DNA of 64,000 nt from 20CM-2-65-7 sp963830455 (GTDB lineage: Bacteria > Gemmatimonadota > Gemmatimonadetes > Gemmatimonadales > GWC2-71-9), in assembly GCA_963830455.1 (NCBI GenBank), contig CAWHMT010000001.1, positions 1 through 64,000 of the forward strand. Reading direction: 5' to 3'. Position 1 is the first letter of the stretch. Every line of letters begins with the position of its first letter. Positions 31,756-41,553 of this stretch are shown piece after piece. Below the pieces are notes generated by a model. The model saw only the letters and a list, made by a program, of their open reading frames with translations. It had not been told where the DNA came from and ran no database searches. The position numbers and the translations under genes are program-made.

Positions 31756-32013
31756 ATGGACCTCACCGTGACCAGCCAACAGTACGACGCGGTCCGCAGC
31801 GCCAAACACCTGCCCGATGTGCTGAAGCAGGTGCTCGACAAAGCCGGCAAGCAGGAGAACGGCTACGTCCTCCACCTCACCTATGAAGAGGCCACCGCGC
31901 TCAATGAGCTTGCCGCGTGGAACGTGCATACCGACGCCAACGGAAGCGTGACCGCGGAGTCGAAACTCTTCGACGATCTCGTGCGCGCGATCATCACGCA
32001 CCCGGAGTATTGA
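31756..32013 (+). CDS. small conserved protein (85 aa)
   Basis: Short soluble acidic protein (starts MDLTVTSQQYDAVRS, ends AIITHPEY). It looks alpha/beta with no Cys, signal or membrane helix. The TGA stop overlaps the ATG of the S9 peptidase by one base, so the two are probably co-translated. Function unknown. Confidence 0.68.
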   Translation: MDLTVTSQQYDAVRSAKHLPDVLKQVLDKAGKQENGYVLHLTYEEATALNELAAWNVHTDANGSVTAESKLFDDLVRAIITHPEY

Positions 32014-34004
32014 TGCGACTTGCACTCCTGCTGTTGCTCCTGCCGTCGTGCCTGCTTGCCCAAAAACGCCCCATCACCTTTGACGACTACATCGCGTTGA
32101 AGAGCGTGAGCGACCCGCAGCTTTCGCCTGACGGAAAATGGGTCGCGTACACACTGTCCACGCCCTCGCTTCAGGACAACCGCAACGTCGCGCGCGTCTG
32201 GGTCGCCGAAGTCGCCACCGGCCGGACCCGCCAGCTCACGGGAGGACCGGGATCGGATCGCCAGCCGCGCTGGTCGCCCGACGGCAGGTCCCTGGCGTTC
32301 ATCTCGACGCGCGAGGGCGGCGCGCAGATCTGGGTGCTGCCCATCGCCGGCGGTGACGCGCGCAAGGTCTCGAGCCTCGCAGACGGCGCGTCCGATCCGC
32401 TGTGGCTTCCCGATGGCTCGGGCCTGCTCGTCGTCAGCGACATCAAATGGCCCGAGCAGCAGGAGATCGATGAGCGCAACGGCTCCTACCCGACCGAAGC
32501 GCGGATCTGGACGGGGCTGTTCTGGCGTCATTGGGACGACTTCCGGGCAGGGAAGCGCCAGCATCTGTTCCGCGTCGACCTCGCGAGCGGCAAGGCCACC
32601 GACCTGACGCCGATCGATCACGATGTTCCAACGATCGCGACGGGTGGCGATGGGGATGTGACCGTGTCGCCTGACGGCAAGGACATCCTCGTGGTAATGC
32701 ACGGCGACTCGGCCGTCGCGGACAACACGAATGCGGATATTTACGCTGTCGACAACGGGAAAACCGTCCGCATTACTACGAATCCAGGCGCCGACAACAC
32801 ACCGCGCTATTCGCCGGACAACCGCTGGGCGTCGCACCTGTCGATGGAGCGTCCCGGATTCGAGGCCGATCGACTGCGGCTGATGATCGCGGATCGGCGC
32901 GCGGGCTCCGGAGCGCCGGTGGATGCCACGGCGGGCTGGAATCTCTCCGTCGGCTCCTACACGTGGTGCCCCAATTCGCGCTGCATCTACGCGGTGGTCG
33001 AAGAACGCGGGCGTGACAACATCTACCGCATCGACGTCCCGGGTTTTACGCGCACGCGCGTCGTGACCGGCGGCTTGAACACGAACGTCCAGGTTGCGCC
33101 CGACAGTCGCACGCTGGTCTACGTCCATCAGAGCAACACCCAGCCACCCGAGATCTGGGCCGCGGCCAAGGCGCTGACCCACCACAACGACTCGGCGCTT
33201 GCCACGCTCGACCTGCCGCCGCTCGAGGAATTCGGGTTCGTCGGCGCTCTGGGCGATTCCGTGTTCGGCTGGACGCAAAAGCCACCCAACTTCGATCCGT
33301 CCCGGAAATACCCGCTCGTCTACTTGATTCACGGCGGGCCGCAGGGCGCGTGGACTGATTACTGGGGTGCCCGCTGGAATTACCAGATGTTCGCGACGCG
33401 CGGCTGGGTCGTCGCGGCCGTCAACTTTCATGGTTCGACCGGTTACGGCCAGAAGTTCACCGACGCGATCTCACAGCACTGGGGTGACTACCCGTTCGAG
33501 GACCTGATGAAAGGCTTGGACGTCGTCGCCCAGCTGCCGTACGTGGATTCCACGCGCATGGGCGCGGCGGGCGCGTCCTACGGCGGCTACATGATTCTGT
33601 GGATCGCGGGGCAGACCAACCGGTTCAAGGTGCTGGTCGATCACGACGGTGTGTTCAATCCGTTGAGCATGGCCGGGTCCACGGAAGAGCTGTGGTTCAC
33701 CGACTGGGAATTCGGTGGGCCGCTGTATGCCAATCGCGCGCTGTACGAGAAGTGGTCGCCGCTCAATCACGTGAGCAATTGGAAGACACCGCTGCTGGTC
33801 GTGCACGGGCAGCTCGACTACCGCGTTGATTTGTCGGAAGGCTATCAGGCGTTCACGGCGGCAAAGCGGATGGGGGTCGACGCGAAGTTCCTGTACTTCC
33901 CCGACGAAGGACACTGGGTGCTGCGCCCGCGCAACCGGCGCATCTGGTGGGGCACCGTCCTCGACTGGCTGGAGGGATATCTCCGTGAAAGCGCTCACCC
34001 GTGA
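32013..34004 (+). CDS. S9 family prolyl oligopeptidase, exported
   Basis: Secreted serine peptidase of the S9 (DPP IV/acylaminoacyl) type, 663 aa. A signal peptide (MRLALLLLLLPSCLLA) is followed by a beta-propeller with Tol-B-like repeats (SPDGKWVAY, RWSPDGRSLAFIS, SPDNRWASH) to about residue 400 and an alpha/beta-hydrolase domain. The triad is S522 (GASYGGY), D602 (HGQLDYR) and H634 (DEGHWV). It cleaves short peptides, often next to proline. ATG 32013 gives the signal peptide; the open frame upstream to 31917 runs inside the preceding gene. Confidence 0.94.
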   Translation: MRLALLLLLLPSCLLAQKRPITFDDYIALKSVSDPQLSPDGKWVAYTLSTPSLQDNRNVARVWVAEVATGRTRQLTGGPGSDRQPRWSPDGRSLAFISTREGGAQIWVLPIAGGDARKVSSLADGASDPLWLPDGSGLLVVSDIKWPEQQEIDERNGSYPTEARIWTGLFWRHWDDFRAGKRQHLFRVDLASGKATDLTPIDHDVPTIATGGDGDVTVSPDGKDILVVMHGDSAVADNTNADIYAVDNGKTVRITTNPGADNTPRYSPDNRWASHLSMERPGFEADRLRLMIADRRAGSGAPVDATAGWNLSVGSYTWCPNSRCIYAVVEERGRDNIYRIDVPGFTRTRVVTGGLNTNVQVAPDSRTLVYVHQSNTQPPEIWAAAKALTHHNDSALATLDLPPLEEFGFVGALGDSVFGWTQKPPNFDPSRKYPLVYLIHGGPQGAWTDYWGARWNYQMFATRGWVVAAVNFHGSTGYGQKFTDAISQHWGDYPFEDLMKGLDVVAQLPYVDSTRMGAAGASYGGYMILWIAGQTNRFKVLVDHDGVFNPLSMAGSTEELWFTDWEFGGPLYANRALYEKWSPLNHVSNWKTPLLVVHGQLDYRVDLSEGYQAFTAAKRMGVDAKFLYFPDEGHWVLRPRNRRIWWGTVLDWLEGYLRESAHP

Positions 34005-34013
34005 CACGCCCGT

Positions 34014-35966
34014 CTAGGGTCTTGCGCCTTGTGTTTTCGACCAGGAATTGTTCTGCCGACGGACATCGGGAAAACTCTTGTCCGGATCGACCTCCACTTT
34101 GATCAGCTCTTTCTGAAAAGCCCGCACGTACGTGAAGTGATCGCCCTCGAACCATATCTCAACAGGTAGCCGCGTGTTCTCGACGCTCGCGTCGGCAAAG
34201 GTGAGCCGCAGATCGACCGGCATCGGCAGCCCGCCCGGACTCGACAGGAAAATGCCGGTGAGCGTGGTGCTCGACGCGGAATCCCTGCGTGTGCGGGCCG
34301 AGTCCACCGCCTGATCGACGACGTCGGTGCGCAGGAACCAGCCGCGCCAGAAGTAGGAGAGATCTTCGCCCACGCCGTCTTCAAACGACCGGAAGAAATC
34401 GGCCGGCGTGGGATGCTTGAACGCCCAGCGCGCGATGTAGGCGCGGAACGCCGTGTCGAAGCGCGTCGAATCGAGCATGGCGTGGCGCAGGAGGTAGAGC
34501 CCGGTCGCCGGCTTGTTGTAGGCGACCTGGCCCAGCAGCTCGGGGGTCACACGATCGGCCGGCGTGATCCCCGGCTCGTCGATGCCGCGGGCGGCGAATT
34601 GCGCCCACTGGTCCGCCTGCCCGCGGGCGCGCAGCCACGCCTGATCGGGGAAGTACTCGCGCGCCGAGTAGATATTGATGAAGGTGTTGAATCCTTCATC
34701 CATCCAGGCGTAGAGTCGTTCGTTGTTGCCCACTACCATCGGAAACCATTCGTGGCCGAGCTCGTGCGTGGTCACGCCGAACAGCCCCTCGCGGCTGCGC
34801 CGGTTGGCGCAGAACACGAGCATCGGATATTCCATGCCGCCCACCGGCCCGTTCACGTTGATCGCCGTCGGATACGGGTATTGGAACCATTTCTGCGAGT
34901 AGTGCTGGATCGAGTGCCGGACCATGCGCGTCGACTCGCGCCAGATCGAGTCCGCGACCGGCGGATAGAACGACTGCATCAGAATCCCGTTCCAGCCGCT
35001 CGCGTCCCAGATGAAGTTGGGCGCGGCCGCCCAGGCCACGTCGCGCACGCTTTGCGCCGAGAAGCGCCAGGTGAGCGCTCCCGTGCCCACCGGGCGGGTC
35101 GACGACTGGCCGACTTCGTTCCTGGCGATGATGGCGACGGTCGAATCGGACTGCAGCGCCCGCGCGAGCCGGCCGCGCTGGGCCGCGGTGAGCACCTCGA
35201 GGGGATTCGTCAGCCGCCCCGTGCCGGCGACGATGAAGCCGCGCGGCACGGTGATCGCAAAGTCGATATTGCCGTACTCGAGATAGAACTCACCCTGGCC
35301 CAGGTACTGCTCGGTATTCCAGCCGCGCACGTCGTCGTAGACGGCGAGGCGCGGATACCATTGCGCGATCTCGTACAACCAGCCCTCCGGAAACTGCTCG
35401 CGTCCCATCCGATCGGCGCCGTGCTCGGGGACCTGGAAGGAGAAGCCGATCTCGAGCGAGACCACGCCGCCTCGCGGCGCGAGTGGGCGGTCCAGCTCGA
35501 CCCGCATGAGTGTGCCGTTCTCGCTCGTGGTGAGGTCCGTGCGACCGGTGGCGGGACGGGCTGCCGGGCGGACGGCGCGCACGAACCCGATCTCGAACCC
35601 TCCCTGGAATCCCCGTGCAGCAAAGCGTGCATCCGGCGGCGTCAGGGCCGAACCCCGGCTGTCCTCGCGGAACAGATTCTGATCGAGCTGCAGCCACAGG
35701 TAGCGCAGCGTGTCGGGAGAGTTGTTCGTGTATCGGATCGTTTCGCGGCCCGCGATCGTGTGCGTCGCCGTGTCGAGTGAGACCGCGATCGAGTAATCGG
35801 CGCGCTGCTGCCAATACCCGGGTCCGGGACGTCCGGAGCCTTCGCGCATCAGTGTTGGCGTGGGTAGCTCGAGCCGGCGGAATGGCGACGTGTCGGTACG
35901 GGCGAGAGGCAGCGGTGGCAACGTTGGCTGTTGCAACGTCGCGAGCAGGATGGAAAGAGCGATCAT
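34014..35966 (-). CDS. M1 family aminopeptidase, exported
   Basis: Zinc aminopeptidase of the M1 family, 650 aa, with a signal peptide at the N-terminus (MIALSILLATLQ). The zinc site is H401-E-L-G-H405 with E424 18 residues on (WMDEGFN); the exopeptidase motif appears as GGMEYP rather than GAMEN. A GTG 15 bases upstream would add five residues. It is convergent with the S9 peptidase and divergent from the WD40-like lipoprotein, making a local group of secreted protein-degrading enzymes. Confidence 0.93.
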   Translation of the reverse strand: MIALSILLATLQQPTLPPLPLARTDTSPFRRLELPTPTLMREGSGRPGPGYWQQRADYSIAVSLDTATHTIAGRETIRYTNNSPDTLRYLWLQLDQNLFREDSRGSALTPPDARFAARGFQGGFEIGFVRAVRPAARPATGRTDLTTSENGTLMRVELDRPLAPRGGVVSLEIGFSFQVPEHGADRMGREQFPEGWLYEIAQWYPRLAVYDDVRGWNTEQYLGQGEFYLEYGNIDFAITVPRGFIVAGTGRLTNPLEVLTAAQRGRLARALQSDSTVAIIARNEVGQSSTRPVGTGALTWRFSAQSVRDVAWAAAPNFIWDASGWNGILMQSFYPPVADSIWRESTRMVRHSIQHYSQKWFQYPYPTAINVNGPVGGMEYPMLVFCANRRSREGLFGVTTHELGHEWFPMVVGNNERLYAWMDEGFNTFINIYSAREYFPDQAWLRARGQADQWAQFAARGIDEPGITPADRVTPELLGQVAYNKPATGLYLLRHAMLDSTRFDTAFRAYIARWAFKHPTPADFFRSFEDGVGEDLSYFWRGWFLRTDVVDQAVDSARTRRDSASSTTLTGIFLSSPGGLPMPVDLRLTFADASVENTRLPVEIWFEGDHFTYVRAFQKELIKVEVDPDKSFPDVRRQNNSWSKTQGARP

Positions 35967-36034
35967 GTCGGAAATGTACACGCGCGCCAGGTGTCAGTGC
36001 CCTGGCGCCGACCGACACGTAGATTTTCCGGCCA

Positions 36035-37087
36035 ATGCTCAGGGCTTCCTGCCTACGGCTGACCATTACACTGGGCGCGCTCGCGGCGTGCGAGCACACC
36101 GAGCCGTTTCGCCCTGAAGAGGAGGGCGGCGCCGGCCCGCTGATCCCGGGGCCGATCGCGCGGATCACGTACAGTCCCGGTCAGGATCTCACGCCGGCGT
36201 GGCTCCCCGATGGGAGCGCGTTCGTCTACACAGCGGAGCGTCGCGACCGCGCCGACCACGATCGCTGTCTCGCGTTCATGCCCGACAGCGGTGGCACGAT
36301 CTCCCGTTACGTGTGCGGCACGGTGGCCGCGGACGATTCGATCAACGTGTTTGACGAAGCCGCGATCCTGGGCGACAGCATCGCCTACGTGCGCGCGAGC
36401 ACGGAGCGGTTCCTGCCTGGACTGGGGCCCGACCGCCAGGAGCTCGTGGTGGCGCCGGTCAGCGATCCCAACGCGGCGCGCGTGCTGCAGCGCATCCCGT
36501 TCACGACCTCGTGGGGGGCGACGTATGACGCGATCTCGCACGTCGCGTGGGTCGCCGCCGGGGGGGGGCGCCTGGCGTTCATCGGTGAGCGGGTGACTTA
36601 TCCGCGCCCGTGCAGCAGCTGCGCCGCCGATACCGTGCGCGTGGGTGTGGGAATCGTGATCGCTGACATCGCGGCCGCGACGCCGGTGTACACGCGCATG
36701 CCGGATGGCGACAGCGCGTCGTCGCTGGCTGCCTCGGTGAACGGCGACACCGTCTACTTCACGAAGAACGGGGACACCCGCGTCTTCCGTCGTACGCTGT
36801 CGGCGGCGCAAACCGACACGCTGCTCGACTTCGTCGTCGGCGTTGCGCGCGACGTGACCATCAGCAGCGGGAAGCTCGCGGCCGTCGTGGGCGGCATCGC
36901 CGGGAGCGCAACATCTCCCGACCGGGGCGGCGCGGTGTTTCTCGTCGCAGGCGGTGTCCAGTCACAGATCGGCGATACGCTGTCGCTCTACCGTCGCCCC
37001 GCGCTCTCGCCGGATGGGAATCGGCTCGTGGTGAGCGCCTGGCGTGGCGCGCCCAACGGCGATCTGTGGCTGTTCCAACTGCCATGA
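36035..37087 (+). CDS. putative lipoprotein with TolB-like propeller repeats
   Basis: 350 aa; signal peptide with lipobox LAAC (cysteine about residue 19) and a beta-propeller built from WD40-like/TolB units (YSPGQDLTPAWLPDGSAFVY near the start, RRPALSPDGNRLVVSAWRG at the end). Two Cys near the middle (PCSSC) may pair. Its stop overlaps the TonB receptor ATG by four bases, so the lipoprotein is probably a surface or periplasmic partner of the receptor, although TolB-like sequences here are common and not specific. Confidence 0.78.
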   Translation: MLRASCLRLTITLGALAACEHTEPFRPEEEGGAGPLIPGPIARITYSPGQDLTPAWLPDGSAFVYTAERRDRADHDRCLAFMPDSGGTISRYVCGTVAADDSINVFDEAAILGDSIAYVRASTERFLPGLGPDRQELVVAPVSDPNAARVLQRIPFTTSWGATYDAISHVAWVAAGGGRLAFIGERVTYPRPCSSCAADTVRVGVGIVIADIAAATPVYTRMPDGDSASSLAASVNGDTVYFTKNGDTRVFRRTLSAAQTDTLLDFVVGVARDVTISSGKLAAVVGGIAGSATSPDRGGAVFLVAGGVQSQIGDTLSLYRRPALSPDGNRLVVSAWRGAPNGDLWLFQLP

Positions 37088-39831
37088 GCATCCGGCTTGG
37101 AGTCCTCTGCTTCGCGCTGCTGGTACCGGCTGCAGCCGCGGCCGCGCAAACGAACGGCTCCATCACGGGCCACGTGCGCCAGCGCGATGGGGCGCAGCCC
37201 ATACTCGGCGCCGAAGTCGGCCTGGATGGCCGCTGGCTCGCTCAAACCGACAGCGCCGGTTTCTATCGAATTCGTGAAGTCCGTAGCGGCTGGCACGTGG
37301 TCACGATGCGAGCGATCGGGTTCGATACCATGCGCCGCGACAGCGTGCTGGTGCGCGCCGGCCAGGTGACGGTGGTCAACTTCACCGTTGCCGTGTACAC
37401 GATCGAGCAGCCCATCGTCGTCGAGGCGTACGCCGACTCGATTCTCGATCCCTCGCTGGTCGCGACCGTGCAGCGCCTCACCGGTGACGAGCTGCGCCGC
37501 TTTCCCGTGACGACGCTCGAGGAAGCCGTGGCACTCTCGGCCGGCGCGGTCGGCGAGAGCTACCGCGGCGGCCGCCTGGGGCAGCAGGCGTTCGTTCTGG
37601 ACGGCCTGGGCGTGAAGAACCAACTCGACGCGTCGTCAGGGCCGCTGGGCGTGCGCGTGCCGCCCGATCTCCTCACCGAGGCGTCGCTCACGACCAACGG
37701 CTTCTCGGCCCGCTACGGTCAGGTCCTTTCCGGTCTCGTCAATGTCGTGACCAAGGATGGGGGCGATCGCTGGACGGGACGCGCTGCCTACGAAACCGAC
37801 CGGCTAATGGGCGGCAGCGCCGATCTCGGCCAGGATCGCGCCGTCTTCTCGATCGATGGGCCACTCGGGCGGGGCGGACTGGTGGCTGTCGTGGACGTGG
37901 ATGGACGGATCGATGCCGATCCGGTCAACGCGCCTCCATCCCCCGAGCCGCGCGATCCACGCAACACGAGCCCGGCCTTGCTGCCGCACAACAGCGGTGA
38001 GCGGTACGACGCGGGGTTGAAGCTCCGCGTGCCCTTCGGTACGGCCTATACGCTCCGCCTGTTCGCGCTTCGGTCCGTCGAGCAGCGGCTGCTGTATGAT
38101 CCGCTGTACAAGTACGACACCGAGCAGGCGCCCGCGCGGCGCGTCATCGGGGATCTGCTGACCGCGCATTTCCAGCGGGCGACGAACACATTCACAGCCG
38201 ACATCCGCGCCGCCTACTTCGCCCGCGAGTTTCTACGCGGGACCCTCACCGAACAGCCGACCTACCGGTTCGGAGCGTTCACCGGCGGCGCGTTCCATTT
38301 CGTTGGTGAGGATCTGGCGCGAAGTCAGGACACGGTGCTCGCGGCGGCGCCCGTCGCCGGCTTCGTCACACCGGACCTGAGCGACCGAACGCCGTGGGGC
38401 GTCCCGGCGTTTTTCCAGACCGGCGGCTCCCGCGGCGATCTCGCCTGGAATCATTTCCGCGAGCTGCGCGGCCAGGCGGATTTCAGCGTGGGCGGTCCCC
38501 GGGCGGACTTCTATTTCGGTGGCGAAGTCGCCTGGCAGGAGGTGCGCACGTTTCAGCGCGCGCTCGCCTATCTCCCGGTGGGGGACAGCGTGCCGCCCGC
38601 GACGGCGTCATCCTTTCAGCCCACGAGCGCGGCGGCCTACTTCGAAAGCCAGCTGCATGGCGACGACTTCGTCGTCACGTTCGGCCTGCGCTACGACCAG
38701 CTCAGTCCCGGCAGCGGCATTCCCGGATCGACCGTGGGCGCGCGGCGGTCCATCAATCCACGGCTCGGTTTCTCGACCGTCCTGAAGGGCGCCACGTTCG
38801 TCGCGAGCTGGGGCCGGTTTTCGCAGGCGCCCGACTTCCAGTATCTGGTCGATGCGGCGTTCGACGACACGCTGCGCACGGGCCGGTTCCGGCGCGGCAA
38901 TCCCAATCTCGGGTTCGAAGAAGCAACCCAGTACGAGTTCTCGCTGCGCGCGCGGCCCAGCGAGACCACGACGCTGCGGATCAACGTCTTCAACAAACTG
39001 CTGACCGGAATGGTGGCATCGGTACCGCTCGGCGTCGATCCCGACTCGACGATCTTCGGCAACGCTGATTACGGGAACGTCAAAGGCGCCGAGGTGATCG
39101 CCGACCGGCCGGTGCGCGACGGCTGGGGTGTGCGTGTCGCCTACACGCTCCAGCAGGCGCAAGCGAGCGCCACCAACGCGTTTCAGCTGGTGCGCCGCAT
39201 CCGCGTCGTGAACGGTGACACGATCAATTCCGCGAACGTCCAATACCCGCTCGATTACGACCGACGCCACAACTTCACCTTCGTCGGTCAGATTCAATTG
39301 ACGGATCGTGCAGGCCCATCGCTGCTCGGCGTGCGTCCATTCGCGCGTCTCGAGGCAGCCACGATCGCGCGCGTAAGCTCGGGGCTGCCGTTCACGATGA
39401 CCAACGCGGCGGGCGATACGCTGGTCGGATTGCCGAACAGCCACCGGTTGCCGATGACGATGACCGTGGATCTGCTGGTCCGCCGGCAGGTCCGTCTGGG
39501 CGGCGCATGGCAGGGCAGCGTCTATCTCGATGTGAGGAATCTGCTGAATCGGCGCAACATCGAGGCAGTGCGCCGCGAGACGGGATCGCCGTATCTGACG
39601 CCGCAGGGGATCGACTCGCTGGCGGAGCAGGCGTTTGCCGCGCACCCCGAGGCGATCCCGTACGAGTCGCCGCGCTATCGCGGCTTTGCGGACCTCGACG
39701 GCAATGGACTCATCGAGGGCAGGGGCGAGCTGTTCCCCCTGTTTCAGTCGGCCGCGCGAGATTATGCGCAGCCGCTGTTTTCATACGGGGCGCCCAGGCT
39801 GTTCCGGCTGGGTGTCGAGCTGCTTTTTTAG
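37084..39831 (+). CDS. TonB-dependent receptor with carboxypeptidase-like domain
   Basis: Outer-membrane transporter of 915 aa: signal peptide to about residue 22 (AAAAAQ), carboxypeptidase-regulatory-like beta-sandwich (25-110, GHVRQRDGAQPILGAEVGLD), plug domain (about 125-230, TTLEEAVALSAGAV, FVLDGLGVKNQ, VNVVTKDGG) and 22-strand-type barrel ending in LGVELLF, an aromatic C-terminus suited to BAM insertion. The substrate is unknown; neighbouring peptidases suggest peptide uptake, which is inference. The ATG at 37084 is coupled to the preceding lipoprotein. Its 3' end overlaps the convergent transporter gene by 51 bases. Confidence 0.92.
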   Translation: MSIRLGVLCFALLVPAAAAAAQTNGSITGHVRQRDGAQPILGAEVGLDGRWLAQTDSAGFYRIREVRSGWHVVTMRAIGFDTMRRDSVLVRAGQVTVVNFTVAVYTIEQPIVVEAYADSILDPSLVATVQRLTGDELRRFPVTTLEEAVALSAGAVGESYRGGRLGQQAFVLDGLGVKNQLDASSGPLGVRVPPDLLTEASLTTNGFSARYGQVLSGLVNVVTKDGGDRWTGRAAYETDRLMGGSADLGQDRAVFSIDGPLGRGGLVAVVDVDGRIDADPVNAPPSPEPRDPRNTSPALLPHNSGERYDAGLKLRVPFGTAYTLRLFALRSVEQRLLYDPLYKYDTEQAPARRVIGDLLTAHFQRATNTFTADIRAAYFAREFLRGTLTEQPTYRFGAFTGGAFHFVGEDLARSQDTVLAAAPVAGFVTPDLSDRTPWGVPAFFQTGGSRGDLAWNHFRELRGQADFSVGGPRADFYFGGEVAWQEVRTFQRALAYLPVGDSVPPATASSFQPTSAAAYFESQLHGDDFVVTFGLRYDQLSPGSGIPGSTVGARRSINPRLGFSTVLKGATFVASWGRFSQAPDFQYLVDAAFDDTLRTGRFRRGNPNLGFEEATQYEFSLRARPSETTTLRINVFNKLLTGMVASVPLGVDPDSTIFGNADYGNVKGAEVIADRPVRDGWGVRVAYTLQQAQASATNAFQLVRRIRVVNGDTINSANVQYPLDYDRRHNFTFVGQIQLTDRAGPSLLGVRPFARLEAATIARVSSGLPFTMTNAAGDTLVGLPNSHRLPMTMTVDLLVRRQVRLGGAWQGSVYLDVRNLLNRRNIEAVRRETGSPYLTPQGIDSLAEQAFAAHPEAIPYESPRYRGFADLDGNGLIEGRGELFPLFQSAARDYAQPLFSYGAPRLFRLGVELLF

Positions 39832-40740
39832 GCCCTCGAGCAGATAGCCGGCGGCGACGCCGCCCACGACCATCAGCAGTCCGAGCCAGCCCAACGCCGT
39901 CAGATGTTGATTGAACAGCATGAGTGCGAGCACCGCCCCGACGACGGGCTCGATCGTGGCGGCCACCGACGCGGGCGCGGCCTCGATCCGCTTCATCGCG
40001 GCAAAGAAGAGGAGATTGGCCGCGATCACCGAGCCGGCGGCGAGACCGAGCAGCCCACGCCAGGCGGCGCCTGACGGGGGCGGGGCGGGGGGTCGACCCC
40101 AAATCAGCAGCGCGATCCAGATCAGCACCACACCGCCGACTGCCTCGAGGAACAACACTTTCACGACGCCGTAGCGCGGCGCCGCATAGCGTCCCATCAG
40201 GGATGTCAGCGCGTAGCTCAATGCCGACAGCAGCCCGCCCGCGATGCCGGCGGTGATCCCCATCCGCGCGGCCTCGGCGCCGGCGTTGCTGCCGCCGGTG
40301 ACGGTGAGCGAGACGCCGACCATGACCGTGAAGGCGAGCACAACGCGGGTGGGCGTGAGTGCTTCTTTGAGGATGATCCGAGCCAGGACGGCGACGATGA
40401 CCGGGGCGGTATAGAGAAGCGCCGCGGCGCCCGCGACCCCGACACCGCCGATCGCGAATTGATACGCGATCTCGAACAGCGCGACGAGCGCACCGCCGCC
40501 CAATCCGACGAGCAGCCAGCCTTTGCGATCGGCCTTGAAGAGGTCGCGACGAAACAGCAGGCCCCAGATCGCGAGCGCGATCGTCCCGATGAGCACGCGC
40601 CAGAAGCCGATGCTCGTCGCGGGCATGAGCTCGTACAACCCGGTCGAGAGCGGGCCGGTGGTCCCCCAGGTGGCGCCCGCGCCGAGGGCGCAGAGGTAGC
40701 CAATGACGCGATTGGATCTGGCGGACGTGGCGTCTGTCAC
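39781..40740 (-). CDS. EamA/DMT family transporter
   Basis: Ten-helix transporter of 319 aa with two EamA repeats (first: YLCALGAGATWGTTGPLS; second: GGLLSALSYALTSLMGRY, then ASVAATIEPVVGAVLALML, the conserved end). Exports small metabolites; substrate unknown. Its ATG overlaps the PhzF stop (ATGA), so the two are in one operon, perhaps making and exporting a metabolite, or simply neighbours. The 3' end overlaps the TonB receptor gene by 51 bases on the other strand. Confidence 0.9.
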   Translation of the reverse strand: MTDATSARSNRVIGYLCALGAGATWGTTGPLSTGLYELMPATSIGFWRVLIGTIALAIWGLLFRRDLFKADRKGWLLVGLGGGALVALFEIAYQFAIGGVGVAGAAALLYTAPVIVAVLARIILKEALTPTRVVLAFTVMVGVSLTVTGGSNAGAEAARMGITAGIAGGLLSALSYALTSLMGRYAAPRYGVVKVLFLEAVGGVVLIWIALLIWGRPPAPPPSGAAWRGLLGLAAGSVIAANLLFFAAMKRIEAAPASVAATIEPVVGAVLALMLFNQHLTALGWLGLLMVVGGVAAGYLLEGLKKQLDTQPEQPGRPV

Positions 40741-41543
40741 GACGCCAAGTTGCCCGTCGTCAGTTCTCCACGCAACACCGTCACGGCCTGGCCGCCGAGT
40801 CGGACGCGGTCGCCCGCGAGCCGCAGCCGCAGCTCGCCGCCGCGCGCCGAGGCTTGAAACGCCATCAGCTCTTTCTTACCGAACTTGGCGCTCCAGTATG
40901 GCGCGAGCGCGCAGTGCGCGGAGCCGGTGACGGGATCTTCGGGGACGCCGGATTGCGGAGCGAAGAAGCGGGACACGAAGTCGTATTTGCCCTTGTCGGC
41001 GCGGCTGGTGACGATCACGCCGCGCGCGTTGACGCGGCCAATCGCGCCGAGATCGGGATCGAGCCTGCGGACGGTGGCTTCGTCAGCGAGCTCGACGAGG
41101 TAGTCGAAACGACTGCGGCCGACGAATTGCGGTTGCGCGCCGAGTGCTTCGGCAAGACCCGGAGGGGCCTCAGCCGGCGTTGCCGGCGTTGCGGGAAAGT
41201 CCAGCTCGATCCAGGAGTCCCGGGCGTCAGCCGTGAGCAGGCCGCTCTTGGTGTGAAACCGCGCCTGCGCGCCCGGTTCGAGATGACCGTCTTCCCACAG
41301 GACGTGCGCGCTCGCGAGCGTCGCGTGTCCACAGAGATCGACTTCGACAGTGGGAGTGAACCAGCGGAGGTCATATCCGTCGCGCTGCGGCACCAGAAAC
41401 GCGGTCTCCGCGAGATTCATCTCGCGCGCGACGTTGAGCATCCATTTCTCGTCCGCCGCCTTGGGAAGGATACAAACTCCCGCAGGATTGCCGGCGAACG
41501 GGCTATTCGTGAACGAATCGACTTGAGTGATCCGGAGGCTCAT
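40737..41543 (-). CDS. PhzF family isomerase-like protein
   Basis: 268 aa protein with the duplicated hot-dog-like fold of PhzF/diaminopimelate epimerase. Family marks are DSFTNSPFAGNPAGVC (9-24), the catalytic-Glu segment NLAETAF, CGHATLASAHVL and EDPVTGSAHCALAPYW. PhzF isomerises a phenazine precursor, but most homologues occur without phenazine genes, as here, and their reaction is unknown. First gene of a two-gene operon with the EamA transporter. Confidence 0.92.
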   Translation of the reverse strand: MSLRITQVDSFTNSPFAGNPAGVCILPKAADEKWMLNVAREMNLAETAFLVPQRDGYDLRWFTPTVEVDLCGHATLASAHVLWEDGHLEPGAQARFHTKSGLLTADARDSWIELDFPATPATPAEAPPGLAEALGAQPQFVGRSRFDYLVELADEATVRRLDPDLGAIGRVNARGVIVTSRADKGKYDFVSRFFAPQSGVPEDPVTGSAHCALAPYWSAKFGKKELMAFQASARGGELRLRLAGDRVRLGGQAVTVLRGELTTGNLAS

Positions 41544-41553
41544 GCCTCCAAAT

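Noticed and set aside
31881..33431. 516-residue frame antisense to the S9 peptidase
   Set aside because: No recognisable domain and full overlap with a peptidase that has signal peptide and catalytic triad.
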